Of a DNA stretch of 64,000 bases, positions 1 to 6,591 are shown piece by piece. Numbering within the stretch: position 1 is the stretch's first letter; each line of letters opens with the position of its first letter. The DNA comes from JANNAT01 sp031384605 (GTDB taxonomy: Bacteria; Pseudomonadota; Alphaproteobacteria; Rhodobacterales; Rhodobacteraceae), in NCBI GenBank assembly GCA_031384605.1, contig JANNAT010000142.1, positions 14,444-78,443 of the forward strand. The letters are read 5' to 3'. A program made the translations under genes and the position numbers. Below the pieces are notes generated by a model, which ran no database searches, had not been told where the DNA came from, and worked only from the letters and a program-made list of their open reading frames with translations.

Positions 1-519
1 CGTCCAGATGCGAAACCACTTCTCAGCTTGCGAAAATTCGTCCACGGGGATGATGTTGATATAGGCCACTTCGGCTTGATTTATGTCAATTTTATAGGCG
101 AAGTCGGACGCAAAGTGCTTTTCCAACCGGCGCAACTGGGTTTCCATCGCTCCCGACAGCCCCTCGAAATGCGGGTAGGGCTGAGTATTGGGCTGCCGCC
201 GCCAGTTTGTGATAAAGCGGTCCGGTTGAAACTGTAACAGGTGGTTTTCGTCTTCTGAAACGAACCAGAGTCTGCTCCCAACCGGAGGCGCACCTACAAT
301 GAACTGCGGGCCGATTTGCAGGTTTGCGCCGCCAAAGGTCTCGAACTGGGGGTCGATGACTGAATGCTCTTGGACCTTGGGGAACTCTTGGCGAAACAGG
401 TCCCAAATGCCCTTTGCATAAACCGACGCATACGCGGGAACCGACGCGAATTGCACGCCCAGAACAACCTCATCCAACGGAGGTCGCGAGTAGTCTGGAA
501 GGTGGTCAGGCCGTATCAT
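1..519 (-). CDS. TIGR04255 family protein, N-terminal part, cut by the window edge
   Basis: The reading frame is open from the ATG at 519 to the left edge, 173 codons, so the C-terminus is missing. GGAGAG lies about 7 bases before the ATG and supports the start. The N-terminus has PPLDEVVLGVQF at residues 13-24, then a W-D-L-F-R segment followed by a proline/valine-rich stretch and a phenylalanine-rich segment, which is the pattern I know from the sporadically distributed TIGR04255 family. No enzymatic function is established for that family and none is claimed. No signal peptide or membrane segment is visible. It lies 3' of tRNA-Thr, on the same strand, behind a hairpin-plus-T terminator, so it probably has its own promoter. 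Family assignment is from recall of the N-terminal motif. Confidence 0.7.
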   Translation of the reverse strand, partial: MIRPDHLPDYSRPPLDEVVLGVQFASVPAYASVYAKGIWDLFRQEFPKVQEHSVIDPQFETFGGANLQIGPQFIVGAPPVGSRLWFVSEDENHLLQFQPDRFITNWRRQPNTQPYPHFEGLSGAMETQLRRLEKHFASDFAYKIDINQAEVAYINIIPVDEFSQAEKWFRIWT

Positions 520-590
520 CGAAAATCTCTCCCAAGACCTTGTAGCGCAGGGTTGACTCGCGTGACTAGCGCTAACTGCACCTCATAGAT

Positions 591-616
591 AAAAATCCTT
601 GACACTCCGTTCAAGG
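591..616 (-). terminator. Probable rho-independent terminator of tRNA-Thr
   Basis: On the minus strand a 6-bp stem (CCTTGA / TCAAGG) with an 8-base loop is followed by ATTTTTA. It lies about 37 bases past the 3' end of tRNA-Thr and before the TIGR04255 gene, which fits termination of the tRNA transcript. The stem is short, so strength is uncertain. Confidence 0.5.
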
Positions 617-652
617 TGAGTCCCGTGCCGAGTCGATTGTGTCGGAAGCGCG

Positions 653-725
653 TGCCGCACGAGGGACTCGAACCCCCTACCCCCTATTTACGAAACAGGT
701 GCTCTACCGGATGAGCTAGTGCGGC
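653..725 (-). tRNA. tRNA-Thr (anticodon CGT)
   Basis: The minus strand folds into a complete cloverleaf. The 7-bp acceptor stem GCCGCAC/GTGCGGC is perfect, the D arm contains GCTC/GAGC, and the anticodon stem CCTGT/ATAGG carries the loop TTCGTAA with anticodon CGT (plus-strand positions 690-692). The T stem GGGGG/CCCTC holds the loop TTCGAGT, and A is the discriminator base. No CCA is encoded. CGT reads ACG threonine codons. The gene borders accessory DNA on both sides. I looked for a second copy of its 3' end near the integrase and did not find one. Confidence 0.95.
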
Positions 726-1052
726 CACGCGTTTGTGCATGTAAACGACGAGGGTGAATCCTGCAAGTCAAATACCTGCAGCGGAAGAACGAACGGGCCT
801 CAGGCAACAAACCGGAGCAGCGATCCGAAGGCCAGCGTCAGAAGCGTCTTGATTATGGGAGGTCCACGTCAGTGATGCGACGTCCTACGCTCACCCAGCG
901 CGCACATTTCCCTGTGTCTCGTGTTTTCGCCTGCCATGATGGGGCGCGACCAATGAACCGCCATGCGCCTACGCGCTCCTGCGGACGGCATCACGACGTC
1001 AAACTCCTGCCCCAATGTCTTGCTAAACCGCCCAGAAAATGGAGTAGAAGCC
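726..1052. other. Non-coding stretch, no gene recognised
   Basis: About 330 bases between tRNA-Thr and the zinc-ribbon gene. Open frames here have no convincing start, ribosome site or protein-like composition. No tRNA, terminator or long repeat was seen. It may carry the tRNA promoter (minus strand) and that of the next gene. Confidence 0.4.
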
Positions 1053-1430
1053 GTGAGTTCATGGAGAATGCAAGACAGGCCTTACTGGCCAACCTTGATC
1101 GAACGCGTTGAAGTGATGGTTGCGAATGGCGAACATCGCCACTCCATCAGCGAAGCTATCTTTAAGGAGTTCGGCCTTCCTCGTCAGTCGTTCGGTATCG
1201 CCGTCCGCCGTGGGGACATTCCCGCCATGCCTGCAAAAGACAAATTGCGGGCGGCTGCGCGCAAGGCGGGTGAAACGACATATCGCTCGGAGACCTGCGT
1301 GACGTGCGGCAGTCTTATCCGGTATGTAGCAGACTACCGCTGCGTGGCCTGCGACATGAAATATGCAAAGACCTACGCCCCAATGGCTGAAACGACGATG
1401 GACCGCCCTCATGCCACCCAGCTGTTATAA
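1053..1430 (+). CDS. Small hypothetical protein with C-terminal zinc ribbon
   Basis: About 125 residues. The C-terminal third has C-V-T-C-G, then about 12 residues later C-V-A-C, a CxxC...CxxC zinc ribbon of the kind seen in small phage and mobile-element proteins. The middle contains a segment (SISEAIFKEFGLPRQSFG) that could be a helix-turn-helix, so DNA binding is possible but not shown. The start is uncertain. I chose GTG at 1053 because GGAG lies 8 bases before it. An ATG at 1068 has GGAG only one base upstream, and an ATG at 963 would add a non-protein-like N-terminus. It converges with the frameshifted gene at 1452-1858. Confidence 0.5.
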   Translation: MSSWRMQDRPYWPTLIERVEVMVANGEHRHSISEAIFKEFGLPRQSFGIAVRRGDIPAMPAKDKLRAAARKAGETTYRSETCVTCGSLIRYVADYRCVACDMKYAKTYAPMAETTMDRPHATQLL

Positions 1431-1451
1431 CCGAATTATCAGGCCTGCGGC

Positions 1452-1858
1452 TCAGTCCAAATCTCCGAAGCAGTCTGACTCGGTCATAAACCCTAACGCA
1501 TGGGCGCGCCGTTGCTCGTTCAGCGGGTCATCCACGAACTTGCCTTCCAGCGGGTAGGCCGTGGCCTGCGCGCCGTCGGCGAAGATCACCAGCCACACGC
1601 CGGGGTCTAGCTGCTCGACACGGGCAATTTCCGGCAGGCCCGAGAACATGCCCCGAACGCCTTCGTCTGTGTCAGGGTGTGGCATTCGGCGGCGATCCTG
1701 TAGGGCGTGGGGCGCACGGTCTTGGGGCGCGATGCAATGATGGCCAAGGCACGACGGCGACCGAGGCGCGGGTTGGGTCGGTCGCAGCGCCACTCCTCGC
1801 GCAAAACAAGCGGGAAGTCACGCTCTGGCAGCGAGGGGGTGGGTCGGATGAAGAACAT
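1452..1858 (-). pseudogene. Small hypothetical gene, apparently frameshifted
   Basis: The ATG at 1858 has an excellent ribosome site, GGAGG with a 7-base gap, and begins MFFIRPTPSLPERDFPLVL. That frame runs protein-like to about position 1690 and then ends in an unnatural tail with a stop at 1607. In the neighbouring frame, from about 1690 to 1452, a clearly protein-like segment follows (GLPEIARVEQLDPGVWLV ... GKFVDDPLNEQRRAHALGF). The second part has no ribosome site of its own. The simplest reading is one gene of about 130 codons broken by a frameshift near 1660-1690. Two overlapping genes, or programmed frameshifting, cannot be excluded. No known family recognised. Confidence 0.5.
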
Positions 1859-2013
1859 GCAGAAGCCTCCGTTGCTGATCGAGGCTCATGCATAAGTTCC
1901 ATTTTTGTTCTTGCTCAACCAAAGTTTTTGCACCACCTTCCGCCTTCACCGTTTGTTAGCCTTGGACAACCGATAGTGGCTTGCGATAGTCAATATGTAG
2001 CGAAGGAGCGACC

Positions 2014-3159
2014 ATGCCGCACACTTACTACGATTTCTTCGCGGGCGGCGGCATGGCTGGATTCGGCCTTGGCACGGACTGGAAGTGCTTGTTCGCGAAT
2101 GACATTGACGCAAAGAAAGCGGCCAGCTACCGCGCGAACCATTACGGCGGCAAAGAGCTGTTGCTCAAGGACGTCGCGACAGTGACGCCGGATGAAATAC
2201 CCGGTTACGCCGATCTCGTCTGGGCATCGTTCCCATGCCAAGACTTATCACTGGCTGGTAAAGGCGCTGGGCTGGCGGGCAAACGCTCAGGCATGTTCAA
2301 ACCGTTTTGGCAGCTTGTCCGCGACCTTCATGCCGAAGGGCGTGGCCCAAAGATGGTGGCCGTTGAGAATGTCTATGGCGCGATTACCAGCAATGGCGGG
2401 CGCGACTTTGCCACGCTGGCCGCATCGTTCTCGGGACTCGGGTATCGGTTCGGGGCAGTCGTCGTCGATGCGGTTCACTTCTTGCCGCAGTCACGCCCGC
2501 GCTTCATCATCATCGGAATTAGGGGCGATCTTCGTATCCCAGACGGTTGCATACAAGATGCACCGTCGTCGGTCTGGCACCCACCCGCACTGATCGAAGG
2601 TCACAACCTGCTTTCGGTAACGGCAAAAGCACGTTGGGTATGGTGGAATCTGCCCGTCCCACAGGCGCGGGGAACCAAACTATCCGACCTGATTGAGGAC
2701 CACCCGAAAGGTGTGAAGTGGCACACAAAAGCCGAGACGCAATACCTGCTCGACATGATGACCGACCTCAACCGCAAAAAGGTGGAAGCGGCAAAACAGC
2801 TTGGCACAAAGGCTGTCGGCACGATCTATCGGCGCACGCGACTCGACGAGAATGGAATCAAACGCCAGCGGGCAGAGATACGGTTCGATGAGGTAGCCGG
2901 ATGCCTGCGAACCCCTGCGGGCGGATCAAGCCGCCAGACCATCATGATCGTTGAAGGGGACAAGGTGCGGTCGCGCCTCCTGTCGCCGCGTGAGGCTGTA
3001 TCGCTGATGGGCTTGCCGCCGTCCTACATTCTGCCTGAGCGGTACAATGACGCCTACAAGCTGGCTGGTGACGGCGTTGCCGTGCCTGTTGTCAGACATT
3101 TAGCAGAGGCGATCTTTGAGCCGCTGCTAATGCGGAATCGACTCGCTTTGGTCGCGTAA
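2014..3159 (+). CDS. DNA (cytosine-5-)-methyltransferase of a type II restriction-modification pair
   Basis: 381 residues, the usual length for a C5-cytosine methyltransferase using S-adenosylmethionine. Motifs appear in canonical order: motif I FAGGG near residues 9-13, motif IV PCQ with the catalytic cysteine at 75, motif VI ENV at 118-120, motif VIII QSRPR at 159-163, and motifs IX/X near the C-terminus (RLLSPREAVSLMGLP; AGDGVAVPV). The variable target-recognition region lies about residues 180-310 and does not reveal the target site. AAGGAG sits 7 bases before the ATG. A weak promoter-like pair (TTGGAC 1962-1967, GATAGT 1985-1990, 17-base spacing) precedes it, with a second GATAGT at 1972-1977. 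A GIY-YIG nuclease starts 19 bases downstream. An orphan regulatory methyltransferase is the less likely alternative. Confidence 0.93.
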   Translation: MPHTYYDFFAGGGMAGFGLGTDWKCLFANDIDAKKAASYRANHYGGKELLLKDVATVTPDEIPGYADLVWASFPCQDLSLAGKGAGLAGKRSGMFKPFWQLVRDLHAEGRGPKMVAVENVYGAITSNGGRDFATLAASFSGLGYRFGAVVVDAVHFLPQSRPRFIIIGIRGDLRIPDGCIQDAPSSVWHPPALIEGHNLLSVTAKARWVWWNLPVPQARGTKLSDLIEDHPKGVKWHTKAETQYLLDMMTDLNRKKVEAAKQLGTKAVGTIYRRTRLDENGIKRQRAEIRFDEVAGCLRTPAGGSSRQTIMIVEGDKVRSRLLSPREAVSLMGLPPSYILPERYNDAYKLAGDGVAVPVVRHLAEAIFEPLLMRNRLALVA

Positions 3160-3178
3160 TTTCCAGTAAGTATCGGTC

Positions 3179-3898
3179 ATGACTGACCGAAACCCAGATG
3201 ATACCAATTTCCCGCCATTCGAAACCGAAGACCTTCGGACGAATTTGGCTGCATTTTTATCTGTCCCTTTTGACGACCCAATATTGGGTCGCGCGCGACC
3301 TGTCGGGTCGTTCACTTGGGGCGTGTATGCCTTCTTCGATTATGACGGTGAGCCGATCTACGTGGGGCAGACCAAAGAGAAGATCAGCACGCGGATTCGG
3401 AGGCACCTGACAAACCAACGCACAGATGCTGTCGCAATGTCGGTGCTTGATCCGTTCGAGGTTTACGAGATCGAGGTGTGGCCGCTGCCGCAGTTTGAGA
3501 AAACGCCGAAAGGCGATCTTGCCGCCAAGGCTCACTTGGATGCGCTGGAACATTTCGTCTATAGCAACGCCGTGACCAACAGCACATTTAGGGCCGTGCT
3601 GAACGAGAAAGACCCGCCCGCACCCACGGTGGCCGTTACAGCCCCACCCTCCCTGCGCTATTGCATCGTGTCGGAGCACGTCCACAAGATCAGGTCGCAC
3701 CCTGATTTCCGCACTGCGCGCCGCGCGCTGATCATATCGCGTCTTGCGCAAGTAATCGCTGAACGGAAGGTGCAAGGCGGTTTGCGCCGCGTGCTGCTGA
3801 CACAGGCCAAGCGCCTGCAATGGCTTGCTGATCGCCGCTACAATGCCCTTGGTGGTGCGGCATCGGTCGAAACCGAAGCCAGCGGCGAGGACGAATAG
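3179..3898 (+). CDS. GIY-YIG family nuclease, probable restriction endonuclease partner
   Basis: 239 residues. The GIY-YIG signature is clear: GVY at 48-50, IYVG at 60-63, arginines at 72, 74 and 75 in the following helix, and a glutamate at 124 (DALEHFVY) in the position of the metal-binding residue. The rest is family-specific and probably recognises DNA. Following a C5 methyltransferase by only 19 bases on the same strand, it is best read as the endonuclease of a type II system, by analogy with the Eco29kI-type GIY-YIG restriction enzymes paired with m5C methyltransferases. I cannot show sequence identity to those enzymes, and the target is unknown. The ribosome site is weak, so translation may be coupled to the methyltransferase. 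No controller protein or Vsr gene is seen. Confidence 0.82.
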   Translation: MTDRNPDDTNFPPFETEDLRTNLAAFLSVPFDDPILGRARPVGSFTWGVYAFFDYDGEPIYVGQTKEKISTRIRRHLTNQRTDAVAMSVLDPFEVYEIEVWPLPQFEKTPKGDLAAKAHLDALEHFVYSNAVTNSTFRAVLNEKDPPAPTVAVTAPPSLRYCIVSEHVHKIRSHPDFRTARRALIISRLAQVIAERKVQGGLRRVLLTQAKRLQWLADRRYNALGGAASVETEASGEDE

Positions 3899-4063
3899 CA
3901 GCCAACGCAGAACGCGTCGTGGCTTAGGCGGTTCGATGATCGCGCCCCATCACGGTAGGGCGAAACACCACAATCGCAGTGCTACCCCGGTTCTGCTGCG
4001 TCTCTCGTGGCGTTCAAGGTGCAACGGCCCAGTCGGTCAACATGAACGAAGGGACAGCGCGCG
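3899..4063. other. Intergenic, nothing recognised
   Basis: Convergent gap between the GIY-YIG nuclease and a gene remnant. No strong terminator hairpin or RNA gene was found. Confidence 0.4.
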
Positions 4064-4333
4064 TCAGAACGGGCTTTCGTTCGGATCGGACGGGGGCACC
4101 TTCGGGTTGGGCTGGTGCTGTAGTCCATACTTCTTGAGCATCTCAGGATGAACGGTCAGGCCAAGTGACAGGGCTTCAAGAATAAGCTTGTGCTCTTTCT
4201 GCTTTACTTTGTCGTGCACTGCTCGAAGCAGCCTCACCATCGCCAATGGCTCAAACAGTGTGTTGTAACCATATGCTTGGGTAGCACTCGCAAGCGCCTT
4301 GCTTAACCGCTCATGACGTCGTGATGATCGGTC
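4064..4333 (-). pseudogene. Remnant of a small hypothetical gene
   Basis: A protein-like frame runs from just after an in-frame TAG (4334-4336) to a stop at 4064, with segments such as RRHERLSKALASATQAYGYN and LEALSLGLTVHPEMLKKYG. No ATG or GTG occurs in the first 30 codons. The first usable starts are TTG at 4246 and ATG at 4240, well inside what looks like a continuous domain. The frame also stays open upstream of the TAG, back into the end of the next gene. I read this as a gene that lost its start and gained an amber stop. A short 58-60 residue product from 4240/4246 remains possible. No family recognised. Confidence 0.4.
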
Positions 4334-4388
4334 CTATCCCGAGTTCGCTGCAACCGAGAGTTGAGTTGTTGTGCCCTCGTTCGTTGTC

Positions 4389-4760
4389 TTAACCGAGTAA
4401 TGGTATGGACGCCGACAACTGCAACACGTCGCGCCACCAAGGCGCGCCCGCTATTTGCTTCATCCAGTGGACCAACTGATCCGCCTCAGGCGGACCGTCG
4501 GCGGGCAGATACTGTCGCGGGTGAGCCGTCTGGCTCTCGATCAGGCTGTCCAGCGCTTGCACTGGCTCGTCCCAGACCGGATGGCCGTTCAAGGCGCGGT
4601 TCCAAGAACTGTAGTCCTTCGCCTCGTCGAACCAGTCCGCCTTAAACGGGGTGTTGCACAGATCAACGATCCGTTGCTTCGTGACGTTGAACCGCAAGAG
4701 TCGTGCTGCGTCATTCGGATGAAATTGCGCGACTTCGCGTTCTTCTTTTTGCTCCCGCAT
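4389..4760 (-). CDS. Hypothetical protein in an excisionase-linked pair
   Basis: 123 residues from the ATG at 4760, rich in tryptophan and charged residues (MREQKEEREVAQF ... YSSWNRALNGHPVWDEPV ... HWMKQIAGAPWWRDV). No membrane segment, signal or known motif seen. GAAGGAG precedes the start, inside the end of the upstream gene. The stop of that HTH gene overlaps this start as TGATG, so the two are translationally coupled. The link to an excisionase-like gene next to an integrase suggests a mobile-element accessory protein. Function unknown. Confidence 0.65.
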   Translation of the reverse strand: MREQKEEREVAQFHPNDAARLLRFNVTKQRIVDLCNTPFKADWFDEAKDYSSWNRALNGHPVWDEPVQALDSLIESQTAHPRQYLPADGPPEADQLVHWMKQIAGAPWWRDVLQLSASIPLLG

Positions 4761-4993
4761 CACTGATGCTCCTTCAAGAAGGTCACCAGATCATCGCGCA
4801 GGTAGCGAACAATGCGGGTATTTGGCTGGCTGTATTTCGGACCGGTCTTGTCTTTGCGCCAGCGAAACAGCGTTTCGGTTGTGACCCCGACATACTCGGC
4901 TGCTTCCGCAGGGGTCATCACTGCGGGTTGATGCGACCGGATAAGATCACGGTGCAGGTCAGCAAGCTGCTGGCCGATCATTTCGATTTTCAT
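4760..4993 (-). CDS. Excisionase/AlpA-like helix-turn-helix protein
   Basis: 77 residues. The central segment MTPAEAAEYVGVTTETLFRW, followed by a lysine-rich turn, a GPKY element and a C-terminal VRYLRDDLVTFLKEH helix, is the winged HTH layout of MerR/AlpA-type excisionases (HTH_17 type). Such proteins bind near attachment sites and direct excision, or activate integrase genes. It stands immediately downstream of the broken integrase on the same strand, which fits a recombination directionality role. The ribosome site is weak. It now lacks an intact partner integrase in this window. Confidence 0.75.
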   Translation of the reverse strand: MKIEMIGQQLADLHRDLIRSHQPAVMTPAEAAEYVGVTTETLFRWRKDKTGPKYSQPNTRIVRYLRDDLVTFLKEHQ

Positions 4994-5130
4994 AAGAGTT
5001 ATCCAACGATGGGAGGTTACAGGGATATGCCCTCGTGGGGGCGATTTTCTCTGCGTTACCGTCGCTGGCCTTACTTCCCCTCAGGGCTAGTTTGGCCGTG
5101 CCGCACCGCTACACCGTTGATGTGATTGAA

Positions 5131-6363
5131 TTAGGCGGTCGCTTGGCGAATTTCAACAACATTGATAGGAGACAATCCGAATTGATTGTTGACGGAATTC
5201 GCAATCGCGTCTGCTGACCGCTTCTGCTCCTCCTGTGTCGGTTCGCCATAGTGACCGAGCATTCGCAGATCGTCGTCGGTCATGGTCTGCTGTGCAAGCC
5301 AGCGGTGAACGTGACGGGGCGCAACCTCGCGGGCGGTGGACATCCACAGGTGGCGCAAATCGCCCGCCGCCGTCTTGGGCAAGCGGTCAAGCGCGTCCAG
5401 ATGCCCACGTTCTTCGCCGATGATGCGACGACTTGGAAATACCCAGTTGCAATCATCGGCCCGAATGTCGTGGAGGCGTTTAAACAGGCGCACCACGTCG
5501 TCGGCAATCGCGATGGTGCGCGACACTTCCTGCTTCTTGAGCCTGTCGAACGTGACCGTGCCAGCGGCAAGGTTCACCTGATCCCATGTCAGCGAACGGA
5601 GCGAACGCCCCCTGAAACCCGTGTACCAAGTGATCAACCATGCAAGGCGGATATGTTCGTTTTCGATGTCGTCAATCTCGGCCTTCCGCACTTTCCAAGA
5701 CACTCCCATGTCCAGCTTGCCTGTCTAGATCCGGCTTTTCATTTGGGTGTTGTCGAGCAAAGCGGGTATGGGCAGGGCAAGGGCGCACAGGCGATTGACG
5801 AACCGAACAACCGCGCCTGCAAACCTTCTACGTCAACAAGTGGCACCCGACGGCGCAGAAAACGCGCGCGGTCAAACTCGGCCAATGGGCGGCATAGTGC
5901 ACGCATTGCGCTTGGGCAAAGAAGCAGGTCGGAAAGGTCGTCCTCGACATTCAGGAGGGCAATGTTCGGACCAAGGAGGAGAAGGCCGTCGAGGCCGAGG
6001 CGCTGGGCGTGCCGACATTCCGCGAGGCGCTGGATCAATACATCGCGCATCGGACAACTGCCCGCGCATCTGGTAAGGCGCGCATTATCGAAGCGACCTC
6101 CAAGGACTATCAGCAGTCGTTCGACAAGCATTTGGGCAAGTGGGAAAAGGTGCTGGTGACGGACCTGCCCGTTTTGGAGATCAATCGCTACCTGAACGCA
6201 TTGCAGGTTGCGCACCCTCATGCTGCCCACCGCGCGGCGTCGATTTCGTCCCTCCCGACGTGACGCACAACCTCAACCCCTTCACGTCGGGATCGGTGAA
6301 CCAAGTGGTCTTGTCCGCGCTCAGGGTGCGCAGGTTCGTGTCGGTGAACTTGATCGCGGGCAT
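5131..6363 (-). pseudogene. Tyrosine integrase (DUF4102 type), broken by an internal inversion and two amber stops
   Basis: Three pieces of one integrase are present. The N-terminal DUF4102-type arm-binding start (MPAIKFTDTNLRTLSADKT...) reads on the minus strand from the ATG at 6363 (AAGG upstream) to about 6244. The catalytic C-terminal half reads on the minus strand from about 5815 to 5131, beginning AVVRFVNRLCALAL and including TGFRGRSLRSLTW and LRMLGHYG. The middle core-binding piece (TFYVNKWH ... VPTFREALDQYI ... RYLNALQVAHPHAA) reads on the plus strand from 5823 to 6236. Re-inverting about 5821-6243 joins all three in the expected order. Further damage: an in-frame TAG at 5895-5897 in the middle piece and another at 5725-5727 (minus strand) in the catalytic piece. 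Catalytic residues cannot be assigned with confidence. No functional recombinase is expected. Confidence 0.85.
5821..6243 (+). other. Inverted segment inside the integrase pseudogene
   Basis: The plus-strand frame from ACC at 5823 encodes the core-binding domain that belongs between the two minus-strand integrase pieces. Both breakpoints carry CCGCGC in opposite orientation (left about 5811-5816, right within 6231-6238), a 6-bp inverted repeat that could have guided the flip. A few extra bases remain at each junction. Confidence 0.75.
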
Positions 6364-6409
6364 TTTGTGGTTCCTTGTAACGCCGTTGGATTTACAGGGC
6401 CGACGATAC

Positions 6410-6425
6410 GATCTAACACCACCGT
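6410..6425. repeat. 16-bp direct repeat, copy 1, upstream of the integrase
   Basis: GATCTAACACCACCGT, repeated exactly at 6473-6488, 63 bases apart. It lies upstream of the integrase start (6363). Possible integrase or excisionase arm-type sites or a repressor operator. No test is possible from one window. Confidence 0.6.
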
Positions 6426-6429
6426 GACA

Positions 6430-6450
6430 CAACCGAATGTTGGTCGGTTG
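6430..6450. repeat. Short inverted repeat between the two direct repeats
   Basis: CAACCGA and TCGGTTG form a 7-bp perfect stem around a 7-base loop. Placed between two 16-bp direct repeats in the integrase upstream region, it could be an operator or part of an attachment site. Confidence 0.4.
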
Positions 6451-6472
6451 CCTTATTTCATTGGGTAATGTT

Positions 6473-6488
6473 GATCTAACACCACCGT
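6473..6488. repeat. 16-bp direct repeat, copy 2, upstream of the integrase
   Basis: Exact second copy of GATCTAACACCACCGT. The accessory region ends near here: the next gene leftward-reading is core hemY. Confidence 0.6.
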
Positions 6489-6591
6489 ATGTTGCCACAG
6501 TTTACGCATTACGAATGATGTGCTCTACGAGCTGAACTATTCGGGCAGTGAGCGTTTATTTATCAGCCTGTCACTGCCAGCACAAGATGCG

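Noticed and set aside
872..1111. Open frame of 79 codons between tRNA-Thr and the zinc-ribbon gene
   Set aside because: Composition is not protein-like, there is no ribosome site, and it overlaps the better-supported frame starting at 1053.
5739..6230. Long minus-strand frame across the inverted integrase segment
   Set aside because: It is the antisense of the core-binding domain and has no independent start signal.
653..6500. tRNA-Thr as the attachment site of the integrase-bearing element
   Set aside because: The integrase lies on the 5' side of the tRNA, and no copy of the tRNA 3' end was found near the direct repeats or the integrase. The usual arrangement is not met.
6544..6578. Inverted repeat GGCAGTGA/TCACTGCC past the hemY stop
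   Set aside because: A 19-base loop and no T run make it weak as a terminator. It may be chance.
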